Of a DNA stretch of 64,000 nucleotides, positions 24,882 through 32,471 are shown piece after piece (positions within the stretch are counted from its first letter, which is position 1; each line of letters begins with the position of its first letter). The stretch is from Streptomyces sp. NBC_01197 (lineage in GTDB: Bacteria > Actinomycetota > Actinomycetes > Streptomycetales > Streptomycetaceae). The stretch covers positions 7,208,001-7,272,000 of the forward strand of contig NZ_CP108569.1 in assembly GCF_036010505.1 (NCBI RefSeq). Direction: 5' to 3'. The position numbers and the translations under genes were made by a program. The notes beneath the pieces are model-generated. The model ran no database searches. It was given only the letters and a program-made list of their open reading frames with translations, and was not told where the DNA came from.

Positions 24882-25991
24882 ATGCAGTTCGGAATCTTCA
24901 CCGTCGGCGACGTCACGACCGACCCGACCACGGGGAAGGCGCCGTCCGAGCATGAGCGGATCAAGGCGATGGTCGCCATCGCGCTCAAGGCGGAGGAGGT
25001 CGGCCTGGACGTCTTCGCGACCGGCGAGCACCACAACCCGCCGTTCGTGCCGTCGTCGCCCACCACGCTGCTCGGTCATATCGCGGCCCGCACCGAGAAC
25101 ATCATCCTCTCCACCTCCACCACCCTCATCACGACGAACGACCCGGTGAAGATCGCCGAGGACTACGCGATGCTCCAGCATCTGGCCGACGGCCGCGTCG
25201 ATCTGATGATGGGACGCGGGAACACCGGACCGGTCTACCCGTGGTTCGGTCAGGACATCCGGCAGGGGATCCCGCTCGCAGTGGAGAACTACGCACTGCT
25301 GCACGAACTGTGGCGCAACGACGTCGTGGACTGGGAGGGCAAGTTCCGTACGCCGCTGCAGAGTTTCACCGCCACCCCCCGCCCGCTCGACGGGGTGCCG
25401 CCGTTCGTCTGGCACGGTTCGATCCGCAGTCCGGAGATCGCCGAGCAGGCGGCGTACTACGGCGACGGCTTCTTCGCCAACAACATCTTCTGGCCGAAGG
25501 ACCACTTCAAACGGCTGATCACGTTCTACCGGGAGCGCTTCGCCTTCTACGGGCACGGAACCCCACAGCAGGCGACGGTGGGCCTCGGCGGGCAGGTGTT
25601 CATGCGGAAGAACTCGCAGGACGCCGTACGCGAGTTCCGGCCGTACTTCGACAACGCGCCGGTGTACGGACACGGGCCCTCGCTGGAGGAGTTCACCGAG
25701 CAGACACCGCTGACCGTGGGGAGCCCGCAGGAGGTCATCGAGAAGACTCTGACGTTCCGGGACTCCTTCGGCGACTACCAGCGCCAGTTGTTCCTGATGG
25801 ACCACGCGGGGCTGCCGCTGAAGACCGTCCTCGAACAGCTCGACATCCTCGGCGAGGAGGTTGTGCCGGTGCTGCGGAGGGAGTTCGCGAAGAACCGGCC
25901 GGCGGAGGTGCCGGACGGCCCCACCCACGCGGCTCTCGTGGCCGAGCGTGACCGAGGCCTGCGGGCCGGGACCGAGGAGGCAGTGGTATGA
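24882..25991 (+). CDS. LLM-class flavin-dependent monooxygenase
   Basis: A 369-residue luciferase-like TIM-barrel oxidoreductase. Family elements: MQFGIFTVGDV start, ATGEHHNPPFVPSSP, STSTTLITTNDPVKIAEDYAMLQHLADGRVDLMMGRGNTGPVYPWFG and the C-terminal DQLDILGEEVVPVLRREF-type ending. ATG 24882 has GAGAGG eight bases upstream. Its stop overlaps the start of an FMN-reductase gene (ATGA), so this is a two-component flavin monooxygenase: the reductase supplies reduced FMN. Target substrates are unknown; such pairs oxidise aldehydes, alkanesulfonates or xenobiotics. Confidence 0.9.
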   Translation: MQFGIFTVGDVTTDPTTGKAPSEHERIKAMVAIALKAEEVGLDVFATGEHHNPPFVPSSPTTLLGHIAARTENIILSTSTTLITTNDPVKIAEDYAMLQHLADGRVDLMMGRGNTGPVYPWFGQDIRQGIPLAVENYALLHELWRNDVVDWEGKFRTPLQSFTATPRPLDGVPPFVWHGSIRSPEIAEQAAYYGDGFFANNIFWPKDHFKRLITFYRERFAFYGHGTPQQATVGLGGQVFMRKNSQDAVREFRPYFDNAPVYGHGPSLEEFTEQTPLTVGSPQEVIEKTLTFRDSFGDYQRQLFLMDHAGLPLKTVLEQLDILGEEVVPVLRREFAKNRPAEVPDGPTHAALVAERDRGLRAGTEEAVV

Positions 25992-26614
25992 CCGCGTTGA
26001 AACTGGTGGCCGTTTCGGCCGGTCTCGGTCGGCCGTCGTCGACCAGGCTGCTGGCCGACCGGCTGGCGGAGGCCACGGCCCGCGCGCTCGACGAAAACGA
26101 CGTCGAGGTCCGGGTGGTCGAGATCCGCGATCTGGCGACCGCCATCGCCAACCACCTGGTGGCCGGGTTCCCGAACCCAGCCCTGCGCGATGCCATCGAC
26201 GCGGTGACCGAGGCCGACGGCGTGATCGCGGTGACGCCGGTCTTCACCGCCTCGTACAGCGGGCTCTTCAAGTCGTTCTTCGACCTGGTCGACAACACGG
26301 CACTGGCCGGTACCCCGGTGCTCATCGCCGCGACCGGCGGCACCGCGCGCCACTCGCTCGTACTGGAACACGCGATGCGCCCGCTCTTCGCCTATCTGCG
26401 GGCACTGGTCGTCCCCACCGCCGTCTACGCCGCGTCCGAGGACTGGGGATCGGACGGCGACGGCGACACCGGGAGTCTTCCGGCCCGCATCGAGCGGGCC
26501 GGCCGGGAACTGGCCGCGCTGATGGCGGCCCGGTCCGCGCCGGCCGGGGCGGGGGATGCCTACGAGGACGTGGTGCCCTTCGCGGAGCAGCTGGCCGGTC
26601 TCCGCGCCGGCTGA
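25988..26614 (+). CDS. NADPH-dependent FMN reductase
   Basis: A 208-residue flavodoxin-like FMN reductase (CE1759-type). It begins LVAVSAGLGRPSSTR, a phosphate-binding loop, and contains TPVFTASYSGLFKSFFDLVD for FMN contact and ATGGTARHSLVLEHAMRPLFAYL. Translationally coupled to the preceding monooxygenase (ATGA). It is expected to deliver reduced FMN to that partner. The C-terminal 30 residues are Ala-rich and probably disordered. Confidence 0.9.
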   Translation: MTALKLVAVSAGLGRPSSTRLLADRLAEATARALDENDVEVRVVEIRDLATAIANHLVAGFPNPALRDAIDAVTEADGVIAVTPVFTASYSGLFKSFFDLVDNTALAGTPVLIAATGGTARHSLVLEHAMRPLFAYLRALVVPTAVYAASEDWGSDGDGDTGSLPARIERAGRELAALMAARSAPAGAGDAYEDVVPFAEQLAGLRAG

Positions 26615-26713
26615 CCCTGTACGCCGGAGTCAGAGGCTGCGGTGTGCTGGGCCGATCGGGGGAAGGTGCCGGGCGGCGGAATAGGGGCCGGGCCGAGGGT
26701 GGTTGGAGCCTCC

Positions 26714-27604
26714 ATGACCTCTGAGATCTCTGACCAGCACGCTCGTTTCGGCACCATCGGCATTTGGAGTGGAGCCCTGCACCCCGAGGATGCCGGCCGC
26801 CGCAGCGAGGTGTCCGACGCCGTGGCCGAGCTGGACGAGCTCGGCTACGGCACCCTGTGGATCGGTGGCAGCCCGTCCATGGAGGACGTGGTGCCCGTCG
26901 TCGACGCGGGGCGGCGCATCACCGTCGCGACCGGCATCCTGAGCATCTGGCAGCACAGCGCCACCGATGTCGCGGAGCAGGCCGCGCGGATCGAGAAGCG
27001 CCACCCCGGCCGGTTCGTGCTCGGGCTCGGCGTCAGCCACGACGCGCTCACCCCCCAGTACGCCCGCCCGTACTCGGAGATGGTCGCCTACCTCGACGCC
27101 CTGGACACCGCGCCCGACCCGGTGCCCGCCTCGCGCCGGGTGCTGGCCGCGCTCGGCCCGAAGATGCTGACGCTGGCGGCCGAACGTGCCGTGGGTGCCC
27201 ATCCCTATCTGGTCACCGCCGAGCACACGGCGCAGGCGCGCGACGCCCTCGGCCCCGACGCCCTGCTCGCTCCCGAGCTGAAGGTCGTACTCGACACCGA
27301 TCTCGACCGGGCGCGCACCGTCGCACGGGGCACGCTCGCGATGTATCTGCAACTCCCCAACTACACCAGCAATCTGTTGCGGCTCGGTTTCGAGGATGCG
27401 GACTTCGCCGATGGCGGCAGCAACCGGCTCCTTGACGCGCTGTTCGCACTGGGTGACCTGGAGACGGCGCGGGCCCGGGTGGACGAGTACCGCGCGGCGG
27501 GCGCCGACCACGTGGCGCTCCAGGTACTGACGGAGGACGACCGGCACAGCGGCCTGCCGCGCGCCGAGTGGCGCGAGCTGGCGTCGGCCTTCTCCCTCGG
27601 CTGA
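26714..27604 (+). CDS. F420-dependent LLM-class oxidoreductase (TIGR03620-like)
   Basis: A 296-residue luciferase-fold protein of the F420-using subgroup. Visible elements: GTIGIWSGAL, ELGYGTLWIGGS, ATGILSIWQHSATDVAEQAARIEKRHPGRFVLGLGVSH, LGPKMLTLAAERAVGAHPYLVT and a closing helix. The ATG has GGAG five bases upstream. It lies 100 bp after the FMN-reductase gene on the same strand, perhaps transcribed separately. It ends before a strong terminator. The substrate is unknown. Confidence 0.88.
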   Translation: MTSEISDQHARFGTIGIWSGALHPEDAGRRSEVSDAVAELDELGYGTLWIGGSPSMEDVVPVVDAGRRITVATGILSIWQHSATDVAEQAARIEKRHPGRFVLGLGVSHDALTPQYARPYSEMVAYLDALDTAPDPVPASRRVLAALGPKMLTLAAERAVGAHPYLVTAEHTAQARDALGPDALLAPELKVVLDTDLDRARTVARGTLAMYLQLPNYTSNLLRLGFEDADFADGGSNRLLDALFALGDLETARARVDEYRAAGADHVALQVLTEDDRHSGLPRAEWRELASAFSLG

Positions 27605-27704
27605 CGGACGGCGTCCCGTCGGCTCCGTACCGCTGCCCCCTGACCCCGTACCTCTGAGCCACCTCTGAGTCCGCCTGCTCCGAACAGGCGATTCCCACCT
27701 TTTC

Positions 27705-27736
27705 GACGGCCCCGCGGCCCAGTCCGCGGGGCCGTC
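27705..27736 (+). terminator. Strong hairpin after the F420 oxidoreductase gene
   Basis: GACGGCCCCGCGG (27705-27717) pairs perfectly with 27724-27736 (13 bp) over a six-base loop. It lies 101 bp past the stop and is followed by GCCGTTGTT. Confidence 0.75.
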
Positions 27737-27820
27737 GCCGTTGTTCTGGTGAACTCGCCTCCAGCGACCGCCCATTGCGTTTCTGTCCGCCCGCTCCTAA
27801 GGTCTCGAACCACTGGACGC

Positions 27821-27841
27821 ATGACGTCTGATGTCATGCAT
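27821..27841 (+). promoter_or_regulatory. Candidate GntR operator upstream of sialidase
   Basis: ATGAC-GTCTGAT-GTCAT (27821-27837) is an inverted-repeat-like element. Its CGTCTGATGTC (27825-27835) occurs in reverse orientation upstream of the GntR gene (30655-30665). The site lies 72-92 bp before the sialidase ATG. Confidence 0.5.
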
Positions 27842-27912
27842 CGCACATCACTTGACCCCTTTAACCCACGTTGTCCTTAATCTCCCCATCGCACCGAGGA
27901 GCGTTCGAGCAG

Positions 27913-29760
27913 ATGGCATTGACGTGGAGAGCACCAACGCCCCTGCGGAGACTGGCCGTTACGCTGCTTGCAGTGGTGGCGATCCTGGCCGCCGCCACCG
28001 TTGCGACGACGGGCCAGGCTGTGGCGGCGGACGGCACCCAGTCGGCCGTGGTCAGCCAGGACTGCACCAGCAGCCGGATCCGTGTATCGCTGCTCAACCC
28101 CACCACCGTGGCCACCACCTTCACGGTCACCTGGCCAGGCGACGGCACCTGGACCCGCGCGGTGGCCGCCGGTGACCGTACCGATCTGTACTTCTCCAAG
28201 CCCAGTGGCACGGACTACTCGTTCCGCACCACCACGCCCCAGGGGCTGGACAGGACCACAACAGGCACGCTGGACTGTGGCCGGTCCATGGCCGCGCAGA
28301 TCAGCGCGGAGTGCCCGCGCGGCGCGGACGGTTCGCTGCCCGCGACCCACCGGCTGAAGCTCACCCTGGTCAACCGGTCCGACATGTCGAAGACCTTCAC
28401 CGTTGCGTGGGCGGGACGCCCCGGCTCCCCCTGGACCCGTACCGTGGCGGCCCACGGCACGGACGACACGCTGTCCTGGACGGCGTCCGACGGAACCCCG
28501 TACCAAATCAGGACTTCTGCCCCCGGCTTCGACCGCACCGAGAGCGGGACCGTGCGCTGCGGGCTGTCCGCGGGTACGCCCGGCATGAACACCCAGACTC
28601 TCTTCGCGGCGCATACATCCACCAGCGCCGGAACCCAGATCGCGGGGCTGAACCGGGCCAAGGCGGACGGCAGCGGCTACGAGACCTACACCGGCACCGC
28701 CGCGTCGGTCCGTATCCCGGCGATGGCCGTCACCAACGACGGCACGGTCATCGCCATGGCCGACGCCCGCATCGACAGCTCGGGCGACCTGGGCGGCAGC
28801 AGCAACAACATCCAGGTGGCGATGCGCCGCAGCACCGACGGCGGCGCCACCTGGACCGGCGCATCGACCGTCGCGCACGCGGCCACCACCAGCGAGGGGT
28901 ACGGCGACAGCAGCCTCCTGGTGGACCGTTCGGCCGGCCCGGGCGGCACGGTGTACGCGTTCGTCAACTACTCGCCCGCGCCCGGCGTCAGCTACGCGGG
29001 CTCGTCGGCGGGCTCGAACTCGGCGACCGACAGCACCGCCATGCACATCAGGGTGATCTCCTCCACTGACGACGGCGCCACCTGGAGCCGGCCGGTGGAT
29101 CTGAATCCGCAGGTCAAGAACGTCAGGTGGGCCGGTATGTTCGCCTCTTCGGGCCATGGCATCCAGCTCTCCGACGGCCGTCTCGTCCAGCCGATCGTCT
29201 ACAAGCAGGACGGGGCCGACCACGCGGGCAACATCTACTCCGACGACCACGGCGCCACCTGGCACGCCGGCGCCCCGGCGGCGACCGGCGTCAACGAGAA
29301 CAAGGCGGTGCAGCGCGACAGCGGCCAGGTGGTGCAGAACCTCAGGTCGGACGGCGGAGGCAACCGCTGGTATGCCACCGCCGCGGACACGGCCACCGGC
29401 CGGAACGTCGCAGGCGCCTACGGGCCCGCCTGGAACTCCGGCCTGATCGACCCCGGTTGCAACGCCGATGAGATCTCGTACCTCAGGCCCACCGACGTCG
29501 GCGCTGGCGGATATCCCACCCGGACCCCCGTCACGGTGCAGAGCAACAACGCGTCGGCCGACCGCAGTGAGCTGACGGTGCGGGTGAGTGAGGACGACGG
29601 CGTGACGTGGCCACACCAGGTGCTGATCAAGTCGGGAGCGGCCGGCTACTCGACCACGGCGGTCCTCGGCAACGGTGTGATCGGCGACCTCTTCGAGATC
29701 GGCGACACCGGTGGCATCGTCTTCAGCAGCTTCACCCCCGGCTGGGCACGGCAGTCCTGA
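27913..29760 (+). CDS. Secreted exo-alpha-sialidase (GH33)
   Basis: About 615 residues. The N-terminal signal peptide (LRRLAVTLLAVVAILAAATVA) ends near AVAAD. Two homologous beta-sandwich repeats follow (about 45-123 and 129-217), sharing FTVTW/FTVAW, SW-WTRTVAA and GFDRT-SGTV-CG patterns. The six-bladed propeller (about 225-615) has the RIP motif (VRIPAM, R267) and four Asp boxes (STDGGATW, STDDGATW, SDDHGATW, SEDDGVTW). It releases sialic acid from glycans outside the cell. The ATG has GAGGAG at a long spacing of 11; a TTG 14 codons upstream is possible. The convergent GntR gene probably controls it. Confidence 0.9.
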   Translation: MALTWRAPTPLRRLAVTLLAVVAILAAATVATTGQAVAADGTQSAVVSQDCTSSRIRVSLLNPTTVATTFTVTWPGDGTWTRAVAAGDRTDLYFSKPSGTDYSFRTTTPQGLDRTTTGTLDCGRSMAAQISAECPRGADGSLPATHRLKLTLVNRSDMSKTFTVAWAGRPGSPWTRTVAAHGTDDTLSWTASDGTPYQIRTSAPGFDRTESGTVRCGLSAGTPGMNTQTLFAAHTSTSAGTQIAGLNRAKADGSGYETYTGTAASVRIPAMAVTNDGTVIAMADARIDSSGDLGGSSNNIQVAMRRSTDGGATWTGASTVAHAATTSEGYGDSSLLVDRSAGPGGTVYAFVNYSPAPGVSYAGSSAGSNSATDSTAMHIRVISSTDDGATWSRPVDLNPQVKNVRWAGMFASSGHGIQLSDGRLVQPIVYKQDGADHAGNIYSDDHGATWHAGAPAATGVNENKAVQRDSGQVVQNLRSDGGGNRWYATAADTATGRNVAGAYGPAWNSGLIDPGCNADEISYLRPTDVGAGGYPTRTPVTVQSNNASADRSELTVRVSEDDGVTWPHQVLIKSGAAGYSTTAVLGNGVIGDLFEIGDTGGIVFSSFTPGWARQS

Positions 29761-29764
29761 CCGA

Positions 29765-29828
29765 CCGGCCCCGGCCTGCTTCGGACCGGCGTACGAGTGG
29801 TGGGCGCCGAGGCAGGCCGAGGGGCCGG
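29765..29828. terminator. Long imperfect hairpin between convergent genes
   Basis: CCGGCCCC plus GGCCTGC (29765-29779) pair with GCAGGCC and GGGGCCGG (29812-29828) with a two-base bulge over a 32-base loop. It is placed just after the sialidase stop and before the GntR stop. Confidence 0.35.
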
Positions 29829-29851
29829 GCGCGGAGCGCCGGAGAGGCGGT

Positions 29852-30595
29852 TCAGGTGGCCGGGGCCGCCGCACGTGCCTCCTGTACCCGCCGCCTGACC
29901 GGTGCGTAGTGCTCCGTGATGGCGCGGGTGAAGGCGTCGACATCGCCGGCGCGGGCGGTGTCCACGATCCTGCGGTGGTTGGCCACGGTCTCGGCCTCGT
30001 CCTTGCTGGTGAACACCCCGAGATGCGGCACGACGATCGTGTAGACGTCCCAGAACGCGAGCGACAGCTGCCCGATCAGCTCGTTGCCGAGCGGTTCGAC
30101 CAGCAGGGCGTGGAAGGCCCGGTCGGCTTCGACGAAGCCCGTGCCGCCGGCGTTTCCTGACCGCTCCATGTCGTCCACGATGCGGTAGAGGGTGCGTAGG
30201 TGGTCGCTGCCCAGGGAGGTGAGGATGCGCTCCGCCATCCCGCGCTCGAACAGTTCGCGTACATCCACCAGATCCGACATGACCTTGAAGTCGTCGTCGC
30301 GGCTGAGCAGTCCACGGAAGGTGAGCCCCTCCACCAGCGCGGAGAGACTGAGCCTGCCGACATAGGTGCCGTGGCCGTGCCGCACCTCGACGATGTCCAG
30401 CGCGTCGAGGGTCTTGACCGCCTCGCGCACACTCGACCGGCTCGCGCCGAGGGTGGCGCTCAGTTCGCTCTCGGTGGGCAGCGGGTCTCCCGGGCGAAGT
30501 TTGTTCTCCAGGATGTACCGCTTGATTCCCTCGCTGACCTCCTGCCTCAGCAGCGAACGCCCCCGGCGACCTTCCAGGATTTGTCGGCTCTCCAC
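29852..30595 (-). CDS. GntR/FadR-type (FCD) transcriptional regulator
   Basis: About 247 residues. A winged helix-turn-helix spans about 15-75 (RYILENKLRPGDPLPTESELSATLGASRSSVREAV, then VRHGHGTYVG). An FCD all-helical effector domain follows, with metal-binding Asp/His residues (DRAFHALLV; ANHRRIVDTARAGD; ITEHY). GTG 30595 is chosen because GAGGGG lies seven bases upstream; the frame continues to an ATG at 30631. FCD regulators respond to carboxylates and sugar acids, including sialic acid (NanR). Convergent with a sialidase gene; a shared 11-bp motif before both genes suggests it controls that gene and itself. Confidence 0.88.
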   Translation of the reverse strand: MESRQILEGRRGRSLLRQEVSEGIKRYILENKLRPGDPLPTESELSATLGASRSSVREAVKTLDALDIVEVRHGHGTYVGRLSLSALVEGLTFRGLLSRDDDFKVMSDLVDVRELFERGMAERILTSLGSDHLRTLYRIVDDMERSGNAGGTGFVEADRAFHALLVEPLGNELIGQLSLAFWDVYTIVVPHLGVFTSKDEAETVANHRRIVDTARAGDVDAFTRAITEHYAPVRRRVQEARAAAPAT

Positions 30596-30642
30596 CCCTT
30601 GACCCCTCTCCTTGTCCCAGCTGCCCTTCATACGTTACCAGC

Positions 30643-30665
30643 CATCAGACATCAGACATCAGACG
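30643..30665 (-). promoter_or_regulatory. Triple 7-bp repeat upstream of the GntR gene
   Basis: CATCAGA is repeated three times without gap (30643-30663), followed by CG. It contains GACATCAGACG (30655-30665), the reverse complement of the motif upstream of sialidase. It lies 48-70 bp before the GTG start, a likely autoregulatory site. Confidence 0.55.
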
Positions 30666-30785
30666 AGTTCTTTGCGGCCGTTGCCCTCGCTGTTCCGTCC
30701 TCCCTGTGCACCAGGAGGACCGCCGCGTTCCGGACACCGCGCTGACGTCTTACGGCGACCCGGACCTGGGCAGGATGATGGCCCC

Positions 30786-31256
30786 ATGAGCGATCACGAC
30801 GAGACCCCGGGCAGCCGGAGCGCTTTCGACGAGGAGGCACGACAGGTCCTCGCGACGGGCGCACGCGAGGAGAAGCTGCGCCGCCGCTACCCGATCGAAT
30901 CGACGTCCTTCGAGCGGACCCGGATGGCGCCGTACACCGCGTACGCGGCGATGGTCCTCGAAGGTGCGGGCTGGCGGCAGATGTTCCCGGCCCAGCCGAG
31001 CGAGGACGAGGCGCGGCTCGATCTGGCCGCGGTCCTGCGCGGTACCACCGAGCACCCGCAGGTGGCGGCGGTCCGCTACGCGCAGGCGGCCGACGCCGTC
31101 GAGAACGGTGCGGACCAGGTCGTCCTCGGGGAGAGGGTCTACCGCATTGTGCGCGTCGAGCAGACCGTGGTCATGACGGAGTACGGGCCCGAGCCGCCCC
31201 AGGGGACGGACTGCCCCTTTCCTGAGGAGTTCGACGACCGGGAGTCCGAACACTGA
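30786..31256 (+). CDS. Conserved actinobacterial protein of unknown function
   Basis: A 156-residue soluble protein. The sequence has a basic patch (EEKLRRRYPIESTSFERTRMAPYTAY), a central helix pair and strands ending VYRIVRVEQTVVMTEYGPEPPQGTD, then an acidic tail. I recall similar Streptomyces proteins (possibly the DUF5954 family) but cannot confirm. No signal peptide, membrane span or cysteine cluster. AGGATG-type sequence precedes the ATG. It is followed by a GTCAGGCC-rich repeat and a convergent gene. Confidence 0.6.
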   Translation: MSDHDETPGSRSAFDEEARQVLATGAREEKLRRRYPIESTSFERTRMAPYTAYAAMVLEGAGWRQMFPAQPSEDEARLDLAAVLRGTTEHPQVAAVRYAQAADAVENGADQVVLGERVYRIVRVEQTVVMTEYGPEPPQGTDCPFPEEFDDRESEH

Positions 31257-31282
31257 GCGGTCATGTCCGCCAGACCGTGTCC

Positions 31283-31348
31283 GTCAGGCCGTGTTCGTCA
31301 GGGTCAGGCCAGTCCGTCAGGCCGTCGTCAGGCCGTGTTCGTCAGGCC
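31283..31348. repeat. GTCAGGCC repeat cluster
   Basis: GTCAGGCC occurs five times in 66 bp (31283, 31303, 31316, 31327, 31341), often within a longer GTCCGTCAGGCCGTGTTCGTCAGG unit. It lies between convergent genes, and the last copy contains the stop codon of the minus-strand TenA-like gene. Confidence 0.7.
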
Positions 31349-32007
31349 AGTTCTGCGAGCGTGTTCCAGAACATCAGCTCGTAGCTCTGCAGCAGCCGCC
31401 CGTGCCGGCGGGCGGACGCGATGTCGAGACCGCCGTCGAGCCCGGCCTGGATGGCGTCCGCTGCCTGCGCTTCGAGACCGGGCGCGGGCTCGCCGAAGAA
31501 GTCGAAGAACCCGCAGCCCTCGTCGTCGAAGCCGTAGTGGGTGCGCAGCCTCTCCGCGATCGTCGCGCAGTAGCCACCCCAGGCGGCGAAGTTGGCGGTG
31601 AGTGCGAGGGCGGTCTCCGCCGGCGCACCGGTCAGCGCCAGCCTCGCCACGTATGAGGGATAGGCCTGGCAGCCGGCCGTCGGTTCGTACGCCGCCACGT
31701 CCGCGCTGTCGAGTCCGCACGCGGCGGTCAGCGCTTCGAGCCGCTCGGCCGCGGAGTTCTCCCCGCCCGCGAGGCCGGCGAAGAATACGGCACAGGCGTC
31801 CTCCCGGCGAGCGGCCGACCGCTCGGCCAGATACGCGAAGGAGCCCCGGTCGCTCGCGATGATGTGGTGCTGCTCCAGGGTGAGCGCCGACAGCGCGCGG
31901 AGGTCCGCGGTACCCGCTGCGATCAACGGGACGAGCCGGTTGTCCGCGGCGCCCGGAGCGAGCTCGGCCGTGGTGCTGCTGAGTACGTCGAGCGCTGTAC
32001 GGTCCAT
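31342..32007 (-). CDS. TenA/heme-oxygenase-like fold protein
   Basis: A 221-residue all-helical protein resembling the TENA/THI-4/PQQC superfamily. Helical signatures: LTLEQHHIIASDRGSFAYLAERS, EPTAGCQAYPSYVARLAL and LTANFAAWGGYCATIAERLR. The carboxylate-rich active site and exact role (thiaminase-like salvage, oxidase or unknown) cannot be fixed from sequence. A Cys in GGYC is near the usual active-site Cys position of TenA, but alignment is uncertain. ATG 32007 has AAGGGG seven bases upstream. It is divergent from a small gene. The stop codon lies in a repeat cluster, so the extreme C terminus may be variable between strains. Confidence 0.65.
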   Translation of the reverse strand: MDRTALDVLSSTTAELAPGAADNRLVPLIAAGTADLRALSALTLEQHHIIASDRGSFAYLAERSAARREDACAVFFAGLAGGENSAAERLEALTAACGLDSADVAAYEPTAGCQAYPSYVARLALTGAPAETALALTANFAAWGGYCATIAERLRTHYGFDDEGCGFFDFFGEPAPGLEAQAADAIQAGLDGGLDIASARRHGRLLQSYELMFWNTLAELA

Positions 32008-32025
32008 TCCGGTCCCCTTCGTCAT

Positions 32026-32040
32026 GGGTACGCGGTACCC
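32026..32040. promoter_or_regulatory. Palindrome in a divergent promoter
   Basis: GGGTAC-GCG-GTACCC is a 6-3-6 dyad upstream of the TenA-like gene's ribosome site, in a 136-bp gap shared with a divergent small gene. The function is unproven. Confidence 0.3.
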
Positions 32041-32143
32041 GCCCAGAGTGTGTGCGGCACCTGTCGTGCGCAGCCCGGGCGGCGGTGCCATACTCGGAAA
32101 TGTTCACTCGAACGGCTGTCCCTGTCCGAAAGGACGACGTGCC

Positions 32144-32449
32144 ATGACCTGGGCTTCGTGGACCACCAGCGGAATCTTCGCGGGACCGGGCGGAGTCCGT
32201 ACGGAAGAGGTCGGTGTGCTGACCGGCGACCTGACGGTGCACACCACGTGGTCGGAGGATCAGGCGTCCTTCGCCGTGCAGTACAGCGGGTCGTCGGACT
32301 GGTTCACCCTGGTCGGCAGCCCGGTGCCCTGCGGCTCGGAGCGAGCCAGCCGCGAACTCCACCAGATCGTCGTCGAGGCGGTCCGCAGCGGGGGCGGAGT
32401 CACGGCGGAGACCGTCCAGTACAACGCGGGGCCCTGGGCTCAGCAGTAG
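32144..32449 (+). CDS. Small protein of unknown function
   Basis: A 101-residue soluble protein, mostly predicted beta strands (TGDLTVHTTWSEDQASFAVQYSGSSDWFTLVGSPV) followed by one helix (SERASRELHQIVVEAVRSGGG). ATG start with AAAGGACG eight bases upstream. It contains one cysteine. I do not recognise a family, though similar small Trp-rich proteins occur in many streptomycetes. It ends 22 bp before the stop of the convergent antiporter gene. Confidence 0.6.
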   Translation: MTWASWTTSGIFAGPGGVRTEEVGVLTGDLTVHTTWSEDQASFAVQYSGSSDWFTLVGSPVPCGSERASRELHQIVVEAVRSGGGVTAETVQYNAGPWAQQ

Positions 32450-32471
32450 GGGTGGTGCCCGGCCGAGGCGA

